The position numbers and the translations under genes are program-made. This document shows, piece after piece, positions 28,645 through 37,913 of a DNA stretch of 64,000 nt; the first letter of the stretch is position 1, and each line of letters opens with the position of its first letter. Origin of the DNA: Fen-1254 sp963769605 (GTDB taxonomy: Bacteria > Bacteroidota > Ignavibacteria > UBA10030); assembly GCA_963769605.1 (NCBI GenBank), contig CAVYML010000003.1, positions 1 to 64,000 on the forward strand, in the 5' to 3' direction. The notes beneath the pieces were generated by a model. It saw only the letters and a program-made list of their open reading frames with translations. It was not told the DNA's origin and searched no databases.

Positions 28645-29045
28645 GCTCTCAACCGGTACCACAAGAACAAATTTCGGATGAGGAAATTCTTTCAAGATTT
28701 ATTCTCTTTAAAAGGTTTATTCGTTCAGACAACAAAAGTATTAAAGCAGATGCATTTATTCCGCCGTCAGATCTCAATCTTTCTGTCACTGCTTCTTCAC
28801 AATTGAGTGAAGAGGAGATATGGAAAATTGGAAAAGATGTTGCTGAAATCCGATCTGGTGGAGAGCTTTATGGCCGGGCTGATTTAACAGCATTGAATGT
28901 TCGATCTCAAAATTTGCAAGCGATACCCGCCCCGTTACCGACGAATATATATCATGCGCATGTAATTGATTGGCCAACTGAAAAGCCGGCACAAAAAATT
29001 ATTGCGCTTGAATTGGCTAACGCTTCTCGATTCATCCCTTTTTAA
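28641..29045 (+). CDS. Hypothetical protein, third gene of the TIGR04255 trio
   Basis: A 134-residue cytoplasmic protein. Residues 1-30 are acidic and helical. The middle (RSDNKSIKADAFIPPSDLNL, then SQLSEEEIWKIGKDVA) and the end (HVIDWPTEKPAQKIIALELA) do not match a family I can name. Its start overlaps the previous stop as ATGA. Being last in a tightly coupled operon next to restriction genes, it may complete a three-part system whose action is unknown. Confidence 0.6.
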   Translation: MSSQPVPQEQISDEEILSRFILFKRFIRSDNKSIKADAFIPPSDLNLSVTASSQLSEEEIWKIGKDVAEIRSGGELYGRADLTALNVRSQNLQAIPAPLPTNIYHAHVIDWPTEKPAQKIIALELANASRFIPF

Positions 29046-29413
29046 ATACTGTTGAAATAATAGTTGCAAAAGGCTCAAAAAAACGTTATGGAAGGTTTTA
29101 AAAAGGTCTTTATCAATATGATATAGCAGTGACCTAGTAGCGACCTAGTTCATAAGCAAGCGTCTAAAGCATTACTATGTGATAAATATTCTTCCCCCCA
29201 CGTTTTTAATGACATACTCCGAAGATTTTCGTGAGGAATAATTGGGACAATATCTGTATTTTAATTGTTATACAAATGGCCGTCGGATGCAAGGGATGCA
29301 AGAACGTATTTGATTTTGGCAACATGTAGGGGCACATCGCCATGTGCCCCTACAAAATAATCATAAATAGAGCGCATTGAGGAATTCAATTTATATTTAT
29401 AAAAACAATCACG
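29046..29413. other. Intergenic region between the trio and the pnt operon
   Basis: A 368-nt spacer. It contains a short direct repeat (GTGACCTAGTAGCGACCTAG, near 29131) and a 30-bp palindrome at 29325-29354. No gene is supported. The promoter of the pnt operon is expected in the last 60 nt. Confidence 0.5.
29325..29354. repeat. 30-bp palindrome, GGGGCACAT family, copy 1
   Basis: Perfect 13-bp arms TGTAGGGGCACAT and ATGTGCCCCTACA flank a CGCC loop. Other copies are at 32262-32291 and 47828-47856. It lacks a T-run, so it is not a typical terminator. Confidence 0.85.
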
Positions 29414-30580
29414 ATGAACAATGGGAACATTATGCACATAGTCATTCCGATAGAAAGAGACACTAGCGAGTCTCGCGTCTCCATGCTTCCTGCAAATATA
29501 GAAAAATTAGTTAAGAATGGAGCAAAGGTTACTATCGAAGCGGGACTCGGTGCGGCGCTGGGAATTTCCGATAATCAGTATAAAAAAGCCGGTGCAGGCG
29601 TAGAAAAAAACAAAAAAAAGCTGATGGCATCGGGCGATATCGTACTTGCACTTCGCGTGCCCGATATAAAAGAAATTTCCACGCTCAAAAAGAATTCGAT
29701 TTATATCGGTTTTCTGGATCCGTTCATGCAAAAACCGCTGCTTGCCGTTCTGGCGAAGAAACATATTTCTTCAATTTCGATGGAAATGATTCCGCGCTCG
29801 ACCCGCGCACAAAAAATGGATGCGCTCAGTTCGCAGGCAAGTCTTGCCGGTTATGCCGCAGTCGTTCTGGCAGCGGACAACATTCAAAAAATATTTCCGA
29901 TGATGATGACTCCCGCCGGAACCATTCAGCCGGCACGGGTTTTTATCATCGGAGCAGGTGTCGCCGGTTTGCAGGCTATCGCTACAGCGCGCCGGCTAGG
30001 CGCAAAAATCGATGCGTTCGATACGCGTCCCGCTGCGAAGAACGATGTTCTTTCACTCGGCGCAAAATTTGTAGAAATCGATCTTGGCGAAACGGGACAG
30101 ACAGCGCAGGGTTATGCAAAAACGCTGACCGAGGATCAATTGAAAAAACAGCGCGAAGTAATGAAACAATATTGCGCGCAGGCGGATGTCGTCATTACTA
30201 CAGCGCAGGTCTTCGGGCGCAAAGCGCCGGTCATTGTCACTAAAGACATGACGGAAGCGATGAAGCCGGGCAGCGTGATTGTCGATCTTGCAATCGATTC
30301 CGGCGGCAATGTAGAAGGCGCGGTCTATAATAAAACAGTCGTCAGGAACGGCGTGAAAATCATCGGACTCGCTAACATGCCGGCACGTGTGGCATTGAAT
30401 GCGAGCCAGATGTATTCCAACAACTTGTTCAATCTGCTGGATGAGTTTTGGGACAAGGAAAAGAAAGTATTTGTTCTGAAACTCGACGATGATATCATCA
30501 AGAGCTGTCTTATCACTCACGACGGAGCCGTCGTTCATCCGTCATTCGCCCCCGGCGATAAAAAAGAGAAAGGGAAATAA
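29414..30580 (+). CDS. pntAA: NAD(P) transhydrogenase alpha subunit part 1 (NAD-binding)
   Basis: Soluble NAD(H)-binding domain I of the proton-translocating transhydrogenase, 388 residues, or 382 if translation begins at the ATG at 29432 (MHIVIPIERDTSES), which matches homologues better. The family start IERDTSESRVSMLP, the Rossmann loop IIGAGVAGLQAIATARRLGA and the DTRPA segment that contacts NAD are all visible. The membrane part of the alpha subunit is encoded separately by the next gene, as in the three-gene version. The operon uses proton motive force to reduce NADP with NADH. Confidence 0.94.
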   Translation: MNNGNIMHIVIPIERDTSESRVSMLPANIEKLVKNGAKVTIEAGLGAALGISDNQYKKAGAGVEKNKKKLMASGDIVLALRVPDIKEISTLKKNSIYIGFLDPFMQKPLLAVLAKKHISSISMEMIPRSTRAQKMDALSSQASLAGYAAVVLAADNIQKIFPMMMTPAGTIQPARVFIIGAGVAGLQAIATARRLGAKIDAFDTRPAAKNDVLSLGAKFVEIDLGETGQTAQGYAKTLTEDQLKKQREVMKQYCAQADVVITTAQVFGRKAPVIVTKDMTEAMKPGSVIVDLAIDSGGNVEGAVYNKTVVRNGVKIIGLANMPARVALNASQMYSNNLFNLLDEFWDKEKKVFVLKLDDDIIKSCLITHDGAVVHPSFAPGDKKEKGK

Positions 30581-30582
30581 GC

Positions 30583-30870
30583 ATGTCCAATCTTATCGAA
30601 TTACTCTATGTGCTTGTGCTGGCCGGGTTCGTGGGTTTCGAGGTGATCAAGAAGGTGACGCCGACGCTCCATACGCCGCTAATGTCCGCTACAAATGCTA
30701 TCTCCGGCATCTCTTTAGTCGGGTCTCTCGTTGCGGCCGGCAGCGATCATCAGGTGAGTCAGATACTCGGATTTGTTGCCGTCACAGCGGCGACCATCAA
30801 CGTGGTCGGCGGATTTCTCATTACCGAACGCATGTTGAAAATGTTTAAAAGAAAGGAGCGGAAGTCATAA
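30583..30870 (+). CDS. pntAB: NAD(P) transhydrogenase alpha subunit part 2 (membrane)
   Basis: A 95-residue membrane protein with three hydrophobic segments. It carries the family block GFEVIKKVTPTLHTPLMSAT followed by NAISGISLVG. It forms part of the proton channel. It lies 2 nt after pntAA, and its stop overlaps the pntB start (TAATG). Confidence 0.93.
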   Translation: MSNLIELLYVLVLAGFVGFEVIKKVTPTLHTPLMSATNAISGISLVGSLVAAGSDHQVSQILGFVAVTAATINVVGGFLITERMLKMFKRKERKS

Positions 30871-32249
30871 TGACTGCCATCAATTATCCGCTCGAAATTA
30901 TTTATATCATCGCCTCGATTTTGTTCATTTTGGGATTGAAAGGACTGAGTCATCCGGAATCTGCGCGGCGCGGAATGCATTATGCGGAAATCGGAATGTT
31001 CCTTGCGGTTGTAGGTACGCTTCTAAGCGGCGAAATCGTCTCCTGGGAATGGATCGTTTGCGGCATCGTTATCGGATCCGCAATCGGAACGGCAATGGCC
31101 ATTTTTATGCCGATGACGGCTATGCCGCAGCGAATTGCAATTTCCCATGCTTTCGGCGCGCTCGCAGCAGTGCTGGTCGGCGTGAACGAATATATCGTGC
31201 ACAGTGAAAGAGCGTACGGCATCATGCCGGCGCTCGGGTTTGAAGTTCTCTTCGGCGCTCTGACCGTAACCGGAAGCCTGATGGCTTTCGGTAAATTGCA
31301 GGATCTGATTCCCGGCGTTCCCCTAACCTACAAAGGACAGAATGTCGTAAATATCACTTTGTTTTGTATAACGGTCGGCATGTTCGTCTATTTGATTTTT
31401 TTCCCGGACAATACGGCGGTTTTTTTTACGATGATTGCGCTTAGTTTTTGCATAGGCATTTTCCTCGTGCTGCCCATCGGCGGTGCGGATATGCCGGTAG
31501 TGCTGTCGCTGATGAATTCTTATGCCGGACTCGCCGCTGCGGCAACAGGTTTTGCTATTAACAATAAAGTTCTCATCATCGCCGGATCGCTGGACGGCTC
31601 ATCGGGATTCATTCTTTCCATCATCATGAGTAAAGCCATGAACCGCTCATTCGCAAACATTCTTTTCGGCGCCGTCGGTTCGCCTCAGGTCGATACATCG
31701 AAGCTTGCCGATCAGCGTCCGATAAACCGGTTTACCATTGAAGACACAAAATTCGCGCTTGAGCAAGCGGAACGTGTTGTCATCGTGCCAGGATACGGCA
31801 TGGCAGTGGCGCAGGCGCAATATGCAGTGCGCGAGTTGAGCGAAGCGCTTGAGAAGCGCGGCATCAAAGTGGAATTTGCTATTCATCCGGTTGCGGGACG
31901 CATGCCGGGACATATGAATGTGCTTTTGGCAGAAGCAAATATATCGTACGACCAGTTGCTGGAAATGGATGTAATCAATCCGACCATGGATACGGTGGAT
32001 GTCTGCATGGTCATCGGCGCGAATGATGTTGTCAATCCGGCGGCGCGGACGGAAAAATCGAGTCCTATTTACGGTATGCCGATTATCAATGTCGATAAAG
32101 CGCGAACTGTTATCGTTCTGAAACGTTCGATGGCAACCGGATTTGCCGGTATAGAAAATCCGCTCTTCTATGAACCGAACACCAAAATGCTTTTCGGAGA
32201 TGCGAAGAATGTTTTACAGGAGTTAATAGCGGAATTTAAAAAAGCGTAG
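30870..32249 (+). CDS. pntB: NAD(P) transhydrogenase beta subunit
   Basis: A 459-residue protein with about eight to nine membrane helices in the first 260 residues and the NADP-binding domain III after that. The NADP site is seen in VIVPGYGMAVAQAQYAV and the later VINVDKARTVIVLKRSM. HPVAGRMPGHMNVLLAEA is another strong family block. It closes the three-gene pnt operon. Confidence 0.96.
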   Translation: MTAINYPLEIIYIIASILFILGLKGLSHPESARRGMHYAEIGMFLAVVGTLLSGEIVSWEWIVCGIVIGSAIGTAMAIFMPMTAMPQRIAISHAFGALAAVLVGVNEYIVHSERAYGIMPALGFEVLFGALTVTGSLMAFGKLQDLIPGVPLTYKGQNVVNITLFCITVGMFVYLIFFPDNTAVFFTMIALSFCIGIFLVLPIGGADMPVVLSLMNSYAGLAAAATGFAINNKVLIIAGSLDGSSGFILSIIMSKAMNRSFANILFGAVGSPQVDTSKLADQRPINRFTIEDTKFALEQAERVVIVPGYGMAVAQAQYAVRELSEALEKRGIKVEFAIHPVAGRMPGHMNVLLAEANISYDQLLEMDVINPTMDTVDVCMVIGANDVVNPAARTEKSSPIYGMPIINVDKARTVIVLKRSMATGFAGIENPLFYEPNTKMLFGDAKNVLQELIAEFKKA

Positions 32250-32261
32250 GATCCAATTAAT

Positions 32262-32291
32262 TGTAGGGGCACATCGCTATGTGCCCCTGCA
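32262..32291. repeat. 30-bp palindrome, GGGGCACAT family, copy 2
   Basis: The arms TGTAGGGGCACAT and ATGTGCCCCTGCA differ from a perfect palindrome at one base and flank CGCT. It lies 12 nt after the pntB stop, so the pnt operon is bracketed by two copies of this element. Confidence 0.85.
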
Positions 32292-32388
32292 AAATATTAT
32301 GGCATTTGAACAAAGAGGAATGTATTTTTTGAATACTCCGGCAGCGGTTTCGATATAACGATTTTTAAGTTTCCAAGGAAGGTATTTT

Positions 32389-33933
32389 ATGAATAAACGT
32401 CAAGCGGCGGCGTCCCTGTTTGCAGCGATTATATTAATAGGTCATACGGCATCGTCCGGATCCCATACCGTACCGTTACCGGCGAATCCCGACGCCTCCC
32501 CGGAAGCGAAAGCGCTGCTGGATATCTTTTACACCATTTCGGGCAAGTATACATTGACCGGTCAGCATAATTTTCCGAATAAAAAAAGCAGGAATTCACA
32601 ATTTGCAGCCCGCTATGTGGGTAAAACTCCTGTTATTTTCAGCACGGACTTCGGTTTTGCAAAAGACAGCGACAAAGATGCCGCTCACGCACGCCCGGAG
32701 ATTGTAGAAGAGATCAAAAGACAGCATCGCATGGGTTCGATTGTGATGATTACATGGCACGCGGTTCCGCCGACTGCGAATGAACCGGTAACATTCCGGA
32801 GCCAGCCTGGTACAAGCACGCCGGATTCTTTGACCACTGTTCAAGGCCAGTTGCTTGATCAACAATATAAGGATCTGTTGACGCCAGGGACGAAAATATA
32901 CAATCACTGGTGCGCGCAGATCGATACCATTGCTTTCTATCTTAAGCAGATTCAAGCTGCCCGCATTCCCGTTTTGTTGCGCCCTTATCATGAAATGAAC
33001 GGCAACTGGTTCTGGTGGGGAGGACGGCACGGCGAGTACGGCACTGCAGCGCTTTACCGGCAGCTCTTCGACCGGCTTGTGAACTATCACAAACTCAACA
33101 ACTTGATCTGGATTTGGAACGTTGACCGGCCGGCAAAACCCGAAAGGCAATTTGCGGACTATTTCCCGGGGAGCAAGTATGTCGATATTCTCTCGCTCGA
33201 TGTCTATGGGAGGGATTTTCAGCAGTCGTATTACAACAGTCTGCTCGGTTTGGCAAAAGGGAAACCAATCGCTCTTGCGGAAGTAGGCAATCCGCCATCG
33301 CTGGAGATTCTTAAGAAGCAGCCCAAATGGACATACTATGTTATCTGGGCGGGGATGGTACGGAATACGATGAAGAAAGAACATCTTGAATTAGCCAAGA
33401 GCGGTCGTGTGCTGAGTCTCGAAGATTCCGTGTTCAAAAAAATTGCCGCTCCGTATCGCACCGTCTGCGGAATTGATTTGATGCCGCCGGCGCTTTCCGA
33501 CAGTTCGAAAATCGATTTTTCCGGTGAATGGGTGCTGGACGAAGAACGATGCGTCCTCGATAAGTGGGGTCTTGGTGCTCTTCCATTCAGATTGAACATC
33601 GTTCAGAAAGAAAATCAGATTTCGATCCGGAAAACATATATCGTAGAGTACGATGACAATAGAATTGTCGATGAAAATCTTTCCTTAGATGGAAAAACAT
33701 CCAGATCGGAAATGTGGAATATGCCTTTGATAGAGTCGACGAAATGGTCTGAGAATCGCGATACATTGATCGTTGATGCGAAGGTCGACACTGCTGCGGG
33801 AGGCCGCTTTTTCCCGATCGTTGTGCGCGAGGCATGGAGTCTCCGGCAAAACGGTTCAGCGCTGTCGATCCGGCAGGTGTCGGAGTCATTCTTCGGAAAA
33901 AGATTCGTTGACATGATTTTCGAAAGAGAATAA
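32389..33933 (+). CDS. Secreted glycoside hydrolase family 26 protein (beta-mannanase-like)
   Basis: A 514-residue exported enzyme with a signal peptide over residues 1-24. Residues about 40-340 form a GH26 TIM barrel. The acid/base glutamate is E202 in LRPYHEMNGNWFWWG and the nucleophile is E298 in IALAEVGN. Substrate-contact aromatics FWWGG and SLDVYGRD are also present. GH26 enzymes mostly cleave beta-1,4-mannan. Residues about 375-514 form an extra domain (SGEWVLDEERCVLDKWG) of lipocalin-like appearance and unknown role. No polysaccharide-uptake genes are near it. Confidence 0.88.
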   Translation: MNKRQAAASLFAAIILIGHTASSGSHTVPLPANPDASPEAKALLDIFYTISGKYTLTGQHNFPNKKSRNSQFAARYVGKTPVIFSTDFGFAKDSDKDAAHARPEIVEEIKRQHRMGSIVMITWHAVPPTANEPVTFRSQPGTSTPDSLTTVQGQLLDQQYKDLLTPGTKIYNHWCAQIDTIAFYLKQIQAARIPVLLRPYHEMNGNWFWWGGRHGEYGTAALYRQLFDRLVNYHKLNNLIWIWNVDRPAKPERQFADYFPGSKYVDILSLDVYGRDFQQSYYNSLLGLAKGKPIALAEVGNPPSLEILKKQPKWTYYVIWAGMVRNTMKKEHLELAKSGRVLSLEDSVFKKIAAPYRTVCGIDLMPPALSDSSKIDFSGEWVLDEERCVLDKWGLGALPFRLNIVQKENQISIRKTYIVEYDDNRIVDENLSLDGKTSRSEMWNMPLIESTKWSENRDTLIVDAKVDTAAGGRFFPIVVREAWSLRQNGSALSIRQVSESFFGKRFVDMIFERE

Positions 33934-34061
33934 ACCAGATATTGATTGCACCCGGCTGAAAAATTTTTATTTTCTTGCCTGATGCTTGAGTTATCATTCC
34001 CCGATTGTTGACACAGTTACGCCGAATTGCAAGAAGCGGCAAACAAGTCCCCGGATGAAAC

Positions 34062-34095
34062 CTGCGGTAAATGTTTGTCCTGCCGCAGTTTTTTT
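34062..34095 (+). terminator. Rho-independent terminator after the GH26 gene
   Basis: A 6-bp stem CTGCGG/CCGCAG with a 15-nt loop is followed directly by seven T residues (34089-34095) on the plus strand. It lies 130 nt after the GH26 stop, in the convergent spacer. Confidence 0.55.
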
Positions 34096-34145
34096 CTTTT
34101 TGTACGAACTCGAAAGATTACTTCGATGTTTGCGGCGAGGATGGT

Positions 34146-36239
34146 TTATTTTTTTCTTTTTTGCTGAAGAGGAACTACAGGCGGCGCAACATTCGACTTC
34201 TCTGTACGGGCAAAAATGAGCTGTTCCGATTCGGCATCGACGATGCGTGAATAAAATTCCTGCAGATCTCGATAATACTTCGATTCAATTTCCGATTTTT
34301 GTATTTCCAATGTCCGGATAATGCGCACAAGGCTCCCGATACGCTGGAAACGGCGGGAATAAAAAGCCAGATTCGGCTCCAGAGTGATGCTGCGGCTGGG
34401 GATAGTATCCCGTACATCAAAATTATCGGGAAGAATGATATCAATAACAGATTGTTCTTTTCGTTCGTATGAATAATCGATCGGAAAATTTCTCTTTGAC
34501 GATTGAAAAGGGTTTTTGACCATACGTTTGAACATATGCGGGTTAAACGAGATGAGATCGGATTGCGCCCCCTCGACGCCGGCGAATGATGTCCATGCAT
34601 TGATTTTTAAAGGATCCGAAAAGTTTTCCTCACCGCTGACCCGGACTGAATCGACAGTCATTTCCGCAACACTCCTTGGGAAATAGTCTTTTACGATTGC
34701 TGAGGGATTCGATTCCTTGAGTTTATGACGCATTTCCAACCCGCCGTATTCCTTATAGACATTTTCACAGAAAAGCGCATACCCTCCGTTTTCACGAAGT
34801 GTGATTGCCGTAAACGATGAATCATTATACTGTTTTGCCGTCTTAAGCGTAACCCATTCCGGTGTGTCTTTTCGGGCAACAAGCCCGCGTTCGTTAAGAA
34901 CTTCCGGCGGCAATAGTTCCATCGGCCTAAGTGGATCCGTTGCATCGAGATAATACATCTGAGAATCGATCCGGGCTCTGACAAGCACATCATTGAACTC
35001 GGAAAAAATAGGGAATGTTTCCTGAATCCTTATACGGTCACGCGTGCTCAAAATAACCGGATCGGCTTCGATTCCCGCGGCATGTAAAAGGGAAAGAAGA
35101 AGGAACGATGTTTCTGCATATGTTCCTTTCAGTGTTTTAAGAAGATCGTCGACATCCTGATCCGCTATAATTTTTCGATCGTTTGTCGATACAACAGACA
35201 TTCGCGTCCAATCGTAGATGGCTTTCATTTTTTCTTCCGGTGTTGTAAGGCCGGCCGTGATTTGTTCTGCCTGTTTGCGAATATGTCTGGTATTATCGAT
35301 TTTCCCTCCAAATTGACCGTCATCAAGAAGGTTGTTCACAAATAAAGGCCATGTATTTGCTATTTTTTTTGGTATAATGCTGTAAAAAATATATCCGGAA
35401 AGCTGCAAGTAAACGCTGTTTTTGTGATCATCCATCGTAGTGCTGTAGGGTTCTTCCCTGAGAGCGGGAGCATCCCGAAGAACCCAGCGCCGCTGCCAGC
35501 AGGGGACAGTATTTGCGTTGCTCGTTCTCGTGCTGCGCTCCGTGAGATAGAAACCGGCATCTCCGGTAAAAGTTTGACCGATTTCTGTTATTTCATTCAC
35601 GAAAAATGGTTCATACCCGTGCGTCCATGTTGTATACGAAATAGCCTGAGGATGACGCACGCGATATTCGCTCCAGAGAACGGGCTCGCTGCATTGGAAG
35701 ACCCAATTGCGTAATTGAAAAATGTTAGGTTTTTGGAATTCATTAAACTCGGATATTATAGTATACCGGAATTCGACGATGCATCCGGGTTTCAATCCCG
35801 GCAGCGTAAAAGTATATTGCGTATGATCGTTGTCGAGTTTTGTAGTGACAATCTCTCCCTGGGTCATTATGCTTTTAACCATCCGGTTCTTTTCGTCGAG
35901 TGAGTATGTAACACCTTCGATATCATGTATGTGTTCGCGCGTGTCCGCTGTGTAGAGGAGGACAGAGTGCGTTCCCCACTTGTATCCTCTTTCCGTTAGT
36001 ATCTTTATGCGGAGATGTCTTTTATAGACAATGAAAAGGTCGTCATTGAAGGAGGACTCTCCGTAATCGCAAAGAATAACGGCTGATGCGCTCGTATCCT
36101 GTGGAAAAGAAATCATTTTCAATTGCGCCGGAGGAATATTGCCCCATCGGATCGGAGGTTCTTGAGAAAAAAGGATGCAGGGTAAAAGCGTGAAAAAACC
36201 GATAAAGAATAAAGATATGGAAACACGATACAACTTCAT
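34146..36239 (-). CDS. Secreted DUF3857 / transglutaminase-like protein
   Basis: I choose the start at 36239 because it gives a good signal peptide (MKLYRVSISLFFIGFFTLLP, cleavage after LFSQ) and follows an AAGGAG site; the longer frame adds 26 basic residues with no export signal. The 697-residue protein has DUF3857 at about residues 50-230, a transglutaminase-like core at about 275-400 (IYDWTRMSVVS, then GTYAETSFLLLSLLHAAGIE) and a C-terminal DUF3858-like part. The usual catalytic cysteine position in the GTYAETS segment reads alanine-glutamate, so protease or crosslinking activity is doubtful. The role in the envelope is unknown. Confidence 0.8.
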   Translation of the reverse strand: MKLYRVSISLFFIGFFTLLPCILFSQEPPIRWGNIPPAQLKMISFPQDTSASAVILCDYGESSFNDDLFIVYKRHLRIKILTERGYKWGTHSVLLYTADTREHIHDIEGVTYSLDEKNRMVKSIMTQGEIVTTKLDNDHTQYTFTLPGLKPGCIVEFRYTIISEFNEFQKPNIFQLRNWVFQCSEPVLWSEYRVRHPQAISYTTWTHGYEPFFVNEITEIGQTFTGDAGFYLTERSTRTSNANTVPCWQRRWVLRDAPALREEPYSTTMDDHKNSVYLQLSGYIFYSIIPKKIANTWPLFVNNLLDDGQFGGKIDNTRHIRKQAEQITAGLTTPEEKMKAIYDWTRMSVVSTNDRKIIADQDVDDLLKTLKGTYAETSFLLLSLLHAAGIEADPVILSTRDRIRIQETFPIFSEFNDVLVRARIDSQMYYLDATDPLRPMELLPPEVLNERGLVARKDTPEWVTLKTAKQYNDSSFTAITLRENGGYALFCENVYKEYGGLEMRHKLKESNPSAIVKDYFPRSVAEMTVDSVRVSGEENFSDPLKINAWTSFAGVEGAQSDLISFNPHMFKRMVKNPFQSSKRNFPIDYSYERKEQSVIDIILPDNFDVRDTIPSRSITLEPNLAFYSRRFQRIGSLVRIIRTLEIQKSEIESKYYRDLQEFYSRIVDAESEQLIFARTEKSNVAPPVVPLQQKRKK

Positions 36240-36434
36240 GGAAACTCCTTCGACAAAAAAGCGGCAAGAGTCAACAATACAACACAATCGATTTCTTTTT
36301 ATCGCTCTTTTTTTCAATATCGGTTTTTATTAAATCACAGCTCTCAAAAACATGCTAAACAAAAATACTATTTCTTTGTAATCTGAAAATCAAAAATTTT
36401 TCATACATTCGGCACAAATTTTTTTATAACCAGA

Positions 36435-37913
36435 TTACGTTTTTTGCTGTTTCTTTTTTGCCGCCGGAAAAAGAACGTTGTTTAAAATGAGTCTGTAGCC
36501 CGGGGAATTTTTATGAAGTGCAAGATCCGTCGGCGGGTCGCCGACCACATGCTGGTAATCCTCCGGATCGTGTCCGCCGTACCATGTAAACGTTCCGCGT
36601 CCGAAATTTCCGTGAATGTATTTTACCTCTTCCGTCCCTTCCCGTTCGGCAAGGATCGTAACACTTCGCTTGATGACGCTCTTCTTGAATGCCGTCGTCT
36701 GTCCCATAAATCCTTTGATAATGTTGACATGATCCTGCGTCAGCATGGTAGGTACCGGGTCGTACTTTGCGGAAAATTCGAAGAGTGTAAAATAATCGGT
36801 ATTCGGATCGCGCAGCGGAGGCGGATCGCTCGGCGGAATGTCGATATCCGAATATTCGTACCGCAGAGGGTTCATTTCCAGCTTAAAATTTTCGAATGCC
36901 AGTGTTTTGCTGAAATCCAGCTTTGACTGTGCGTTCGGATCCGGAGGATCTCCGTCGTACATGACGTCGCAGATATCGACGTTCTCCGCTGCAAGTGCAA
37001 TGTCGTAACTGTCCGTTGCCGAGCACATAGCGAACATAAATCCGCCGTTTCCGATATAATCTTTTATGGCGCGCGCGACTGCTTTCTTTTCTTCGGAGAC
37101 TTTTTTATATCCAAGCCTCTTCGCTTCCTGTTCATACAACATTTGCTGTTCGATGTACCAGGGAGCATTGCGATAGTTTGCATAAAATTTTCCGTACTGC
37201 CCGGTAAAATCTTCATGGTGTAAATGGAGCCAATCGTATTCGGACAATTTACCGCTCAAAACCTCTTCATCCCAAATTTTCGTAAATGGAATTTCTGCAT
37301 ATTCCAGTACCATAGTAACAGCATCGTCCCAAGGGTTGGATGTCGGGGGAACATAGACGGCAATCTTCGGGACTTTTTCAAGCCGTTCAATATCCATATT
37401 GTTGTCTTCTTTTTGAATTTCGGCATAGAGAGCAGCGGCTTCACCAGCCGACACCGCTTCAAATTGTACGCCGCGGATCCGGCATTCGCGTGCCAGGACA
37501 TCGCTGTATTCGGTCATGAACGAACCGCCGCGATAGTTCAGCAGCCAATCGACTTCCCCGTTTTTTTGCAAAACCCAGAATGCAATTCCGTATGCTTTTA
37601 AATGATCGGTCTGTTTTAAATCCATCGGAATGAGGAGTTTCGATTGGGAAAAAAGCGTGAAGGGAACGATTAAAAGAAAGCAAATGGTAAAGAGTAAATG
37701 GTAAATGGTAAATGGTGAAGAGCGGGATAATTGCGGATTGTGAATCGCGAATTTCCAATTTGAGCAGTATGTCCATTGGACTTCTTCGGAACCTAATAAT
37801 GACTTCCCGCGCGAGCTGGAATCTCTAAGTCCATCGGTCAGTGACCATAGTATGTTTACCATCGCTTCAATCGCGTGTTTGACTTTGCTCAAAATATGGC
37901 GGAACAGAATCAT
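36435..37913 (-). CDS. Secreted protein of the family often labelled 'asparagine synthetase B' in Bacteroidota
   Basis: A 492-residue frame. The body from about residue 90 (KLLIPMDLKQTDHLKAYG) through AVYVPPTSNPWDDAVTMVL, the HLHHEDFTGQYGKFY region and the C-terminal YGGHDPEDY segment resembles a conserved exported family of Bacteroidota-type genomes that databases often call asparagine synthetase B. I see no glutamine amidotransferase or ATP-PP motif to justify that name. The signal peptide core (HLLFTICFLLIVPFTLFS, about residues 70-88) is encoded partly by repetitive filler DNA at 37682-37720. The 60 residues before it look non-native, so the true start is uncertain. Confidence 0.65.
   Translation of the reverse strand: MILFRHILSKVKHAIEAMVNILWSLTDGLRDSSSRGKSLLGSEEVQWTYCSNWKFAIHNPQLSRSSPFTIYHLLFTICFLLIVPFTLFSQSKLLIPMDLKQTDHLKAYGIAFWVLQKNGEVDWLLNYRGGSFMTEYSDVLARECRIRGVQFEAVSAGEAAALYAEIQKEDNNMDIERLEKVPKIAVYVPPTSNPWDDAVTMVLEYAEIPFTKIWDEEVLSGKLSEYDWLHLHHEDFTGQYGKFYANYRNAPWYIEQQMLYEQEAKRLGYKKVSEEKKAVARAIKDYIGNGGFMFAMCSATDSYDIALAAENVDICDVMYDGDPPDPNAQSKLDFSKTLAFENFKLEMNPLRYEYSDIDIPPSDPPPLRDPNTDYFTLFEFSAKYDPVPTMLTQDHVNIIKGFMGQTTAFKKSVIKRSVTILAEREGTEEVKYIHGNFGRGTFTWYGGHDPEDYQHVVGDPPTDLALHKNSPGYRLILNNVLFPAAKKKQQKT

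Noticed and set aside
33986..34219. Open frame between the GH26 and DUF3857 genes
   Set aside because: It covers a terminator-like hairpin and overlaps the end of the DUF3857 gene; no conserved sequence.
36435..37913. Function as asparagine synthetase
   Set aside because: No glutamine amidotransferase cysteine start or ATP-pyrophosphatase loop is visible; the name is a database habit for this exported family.
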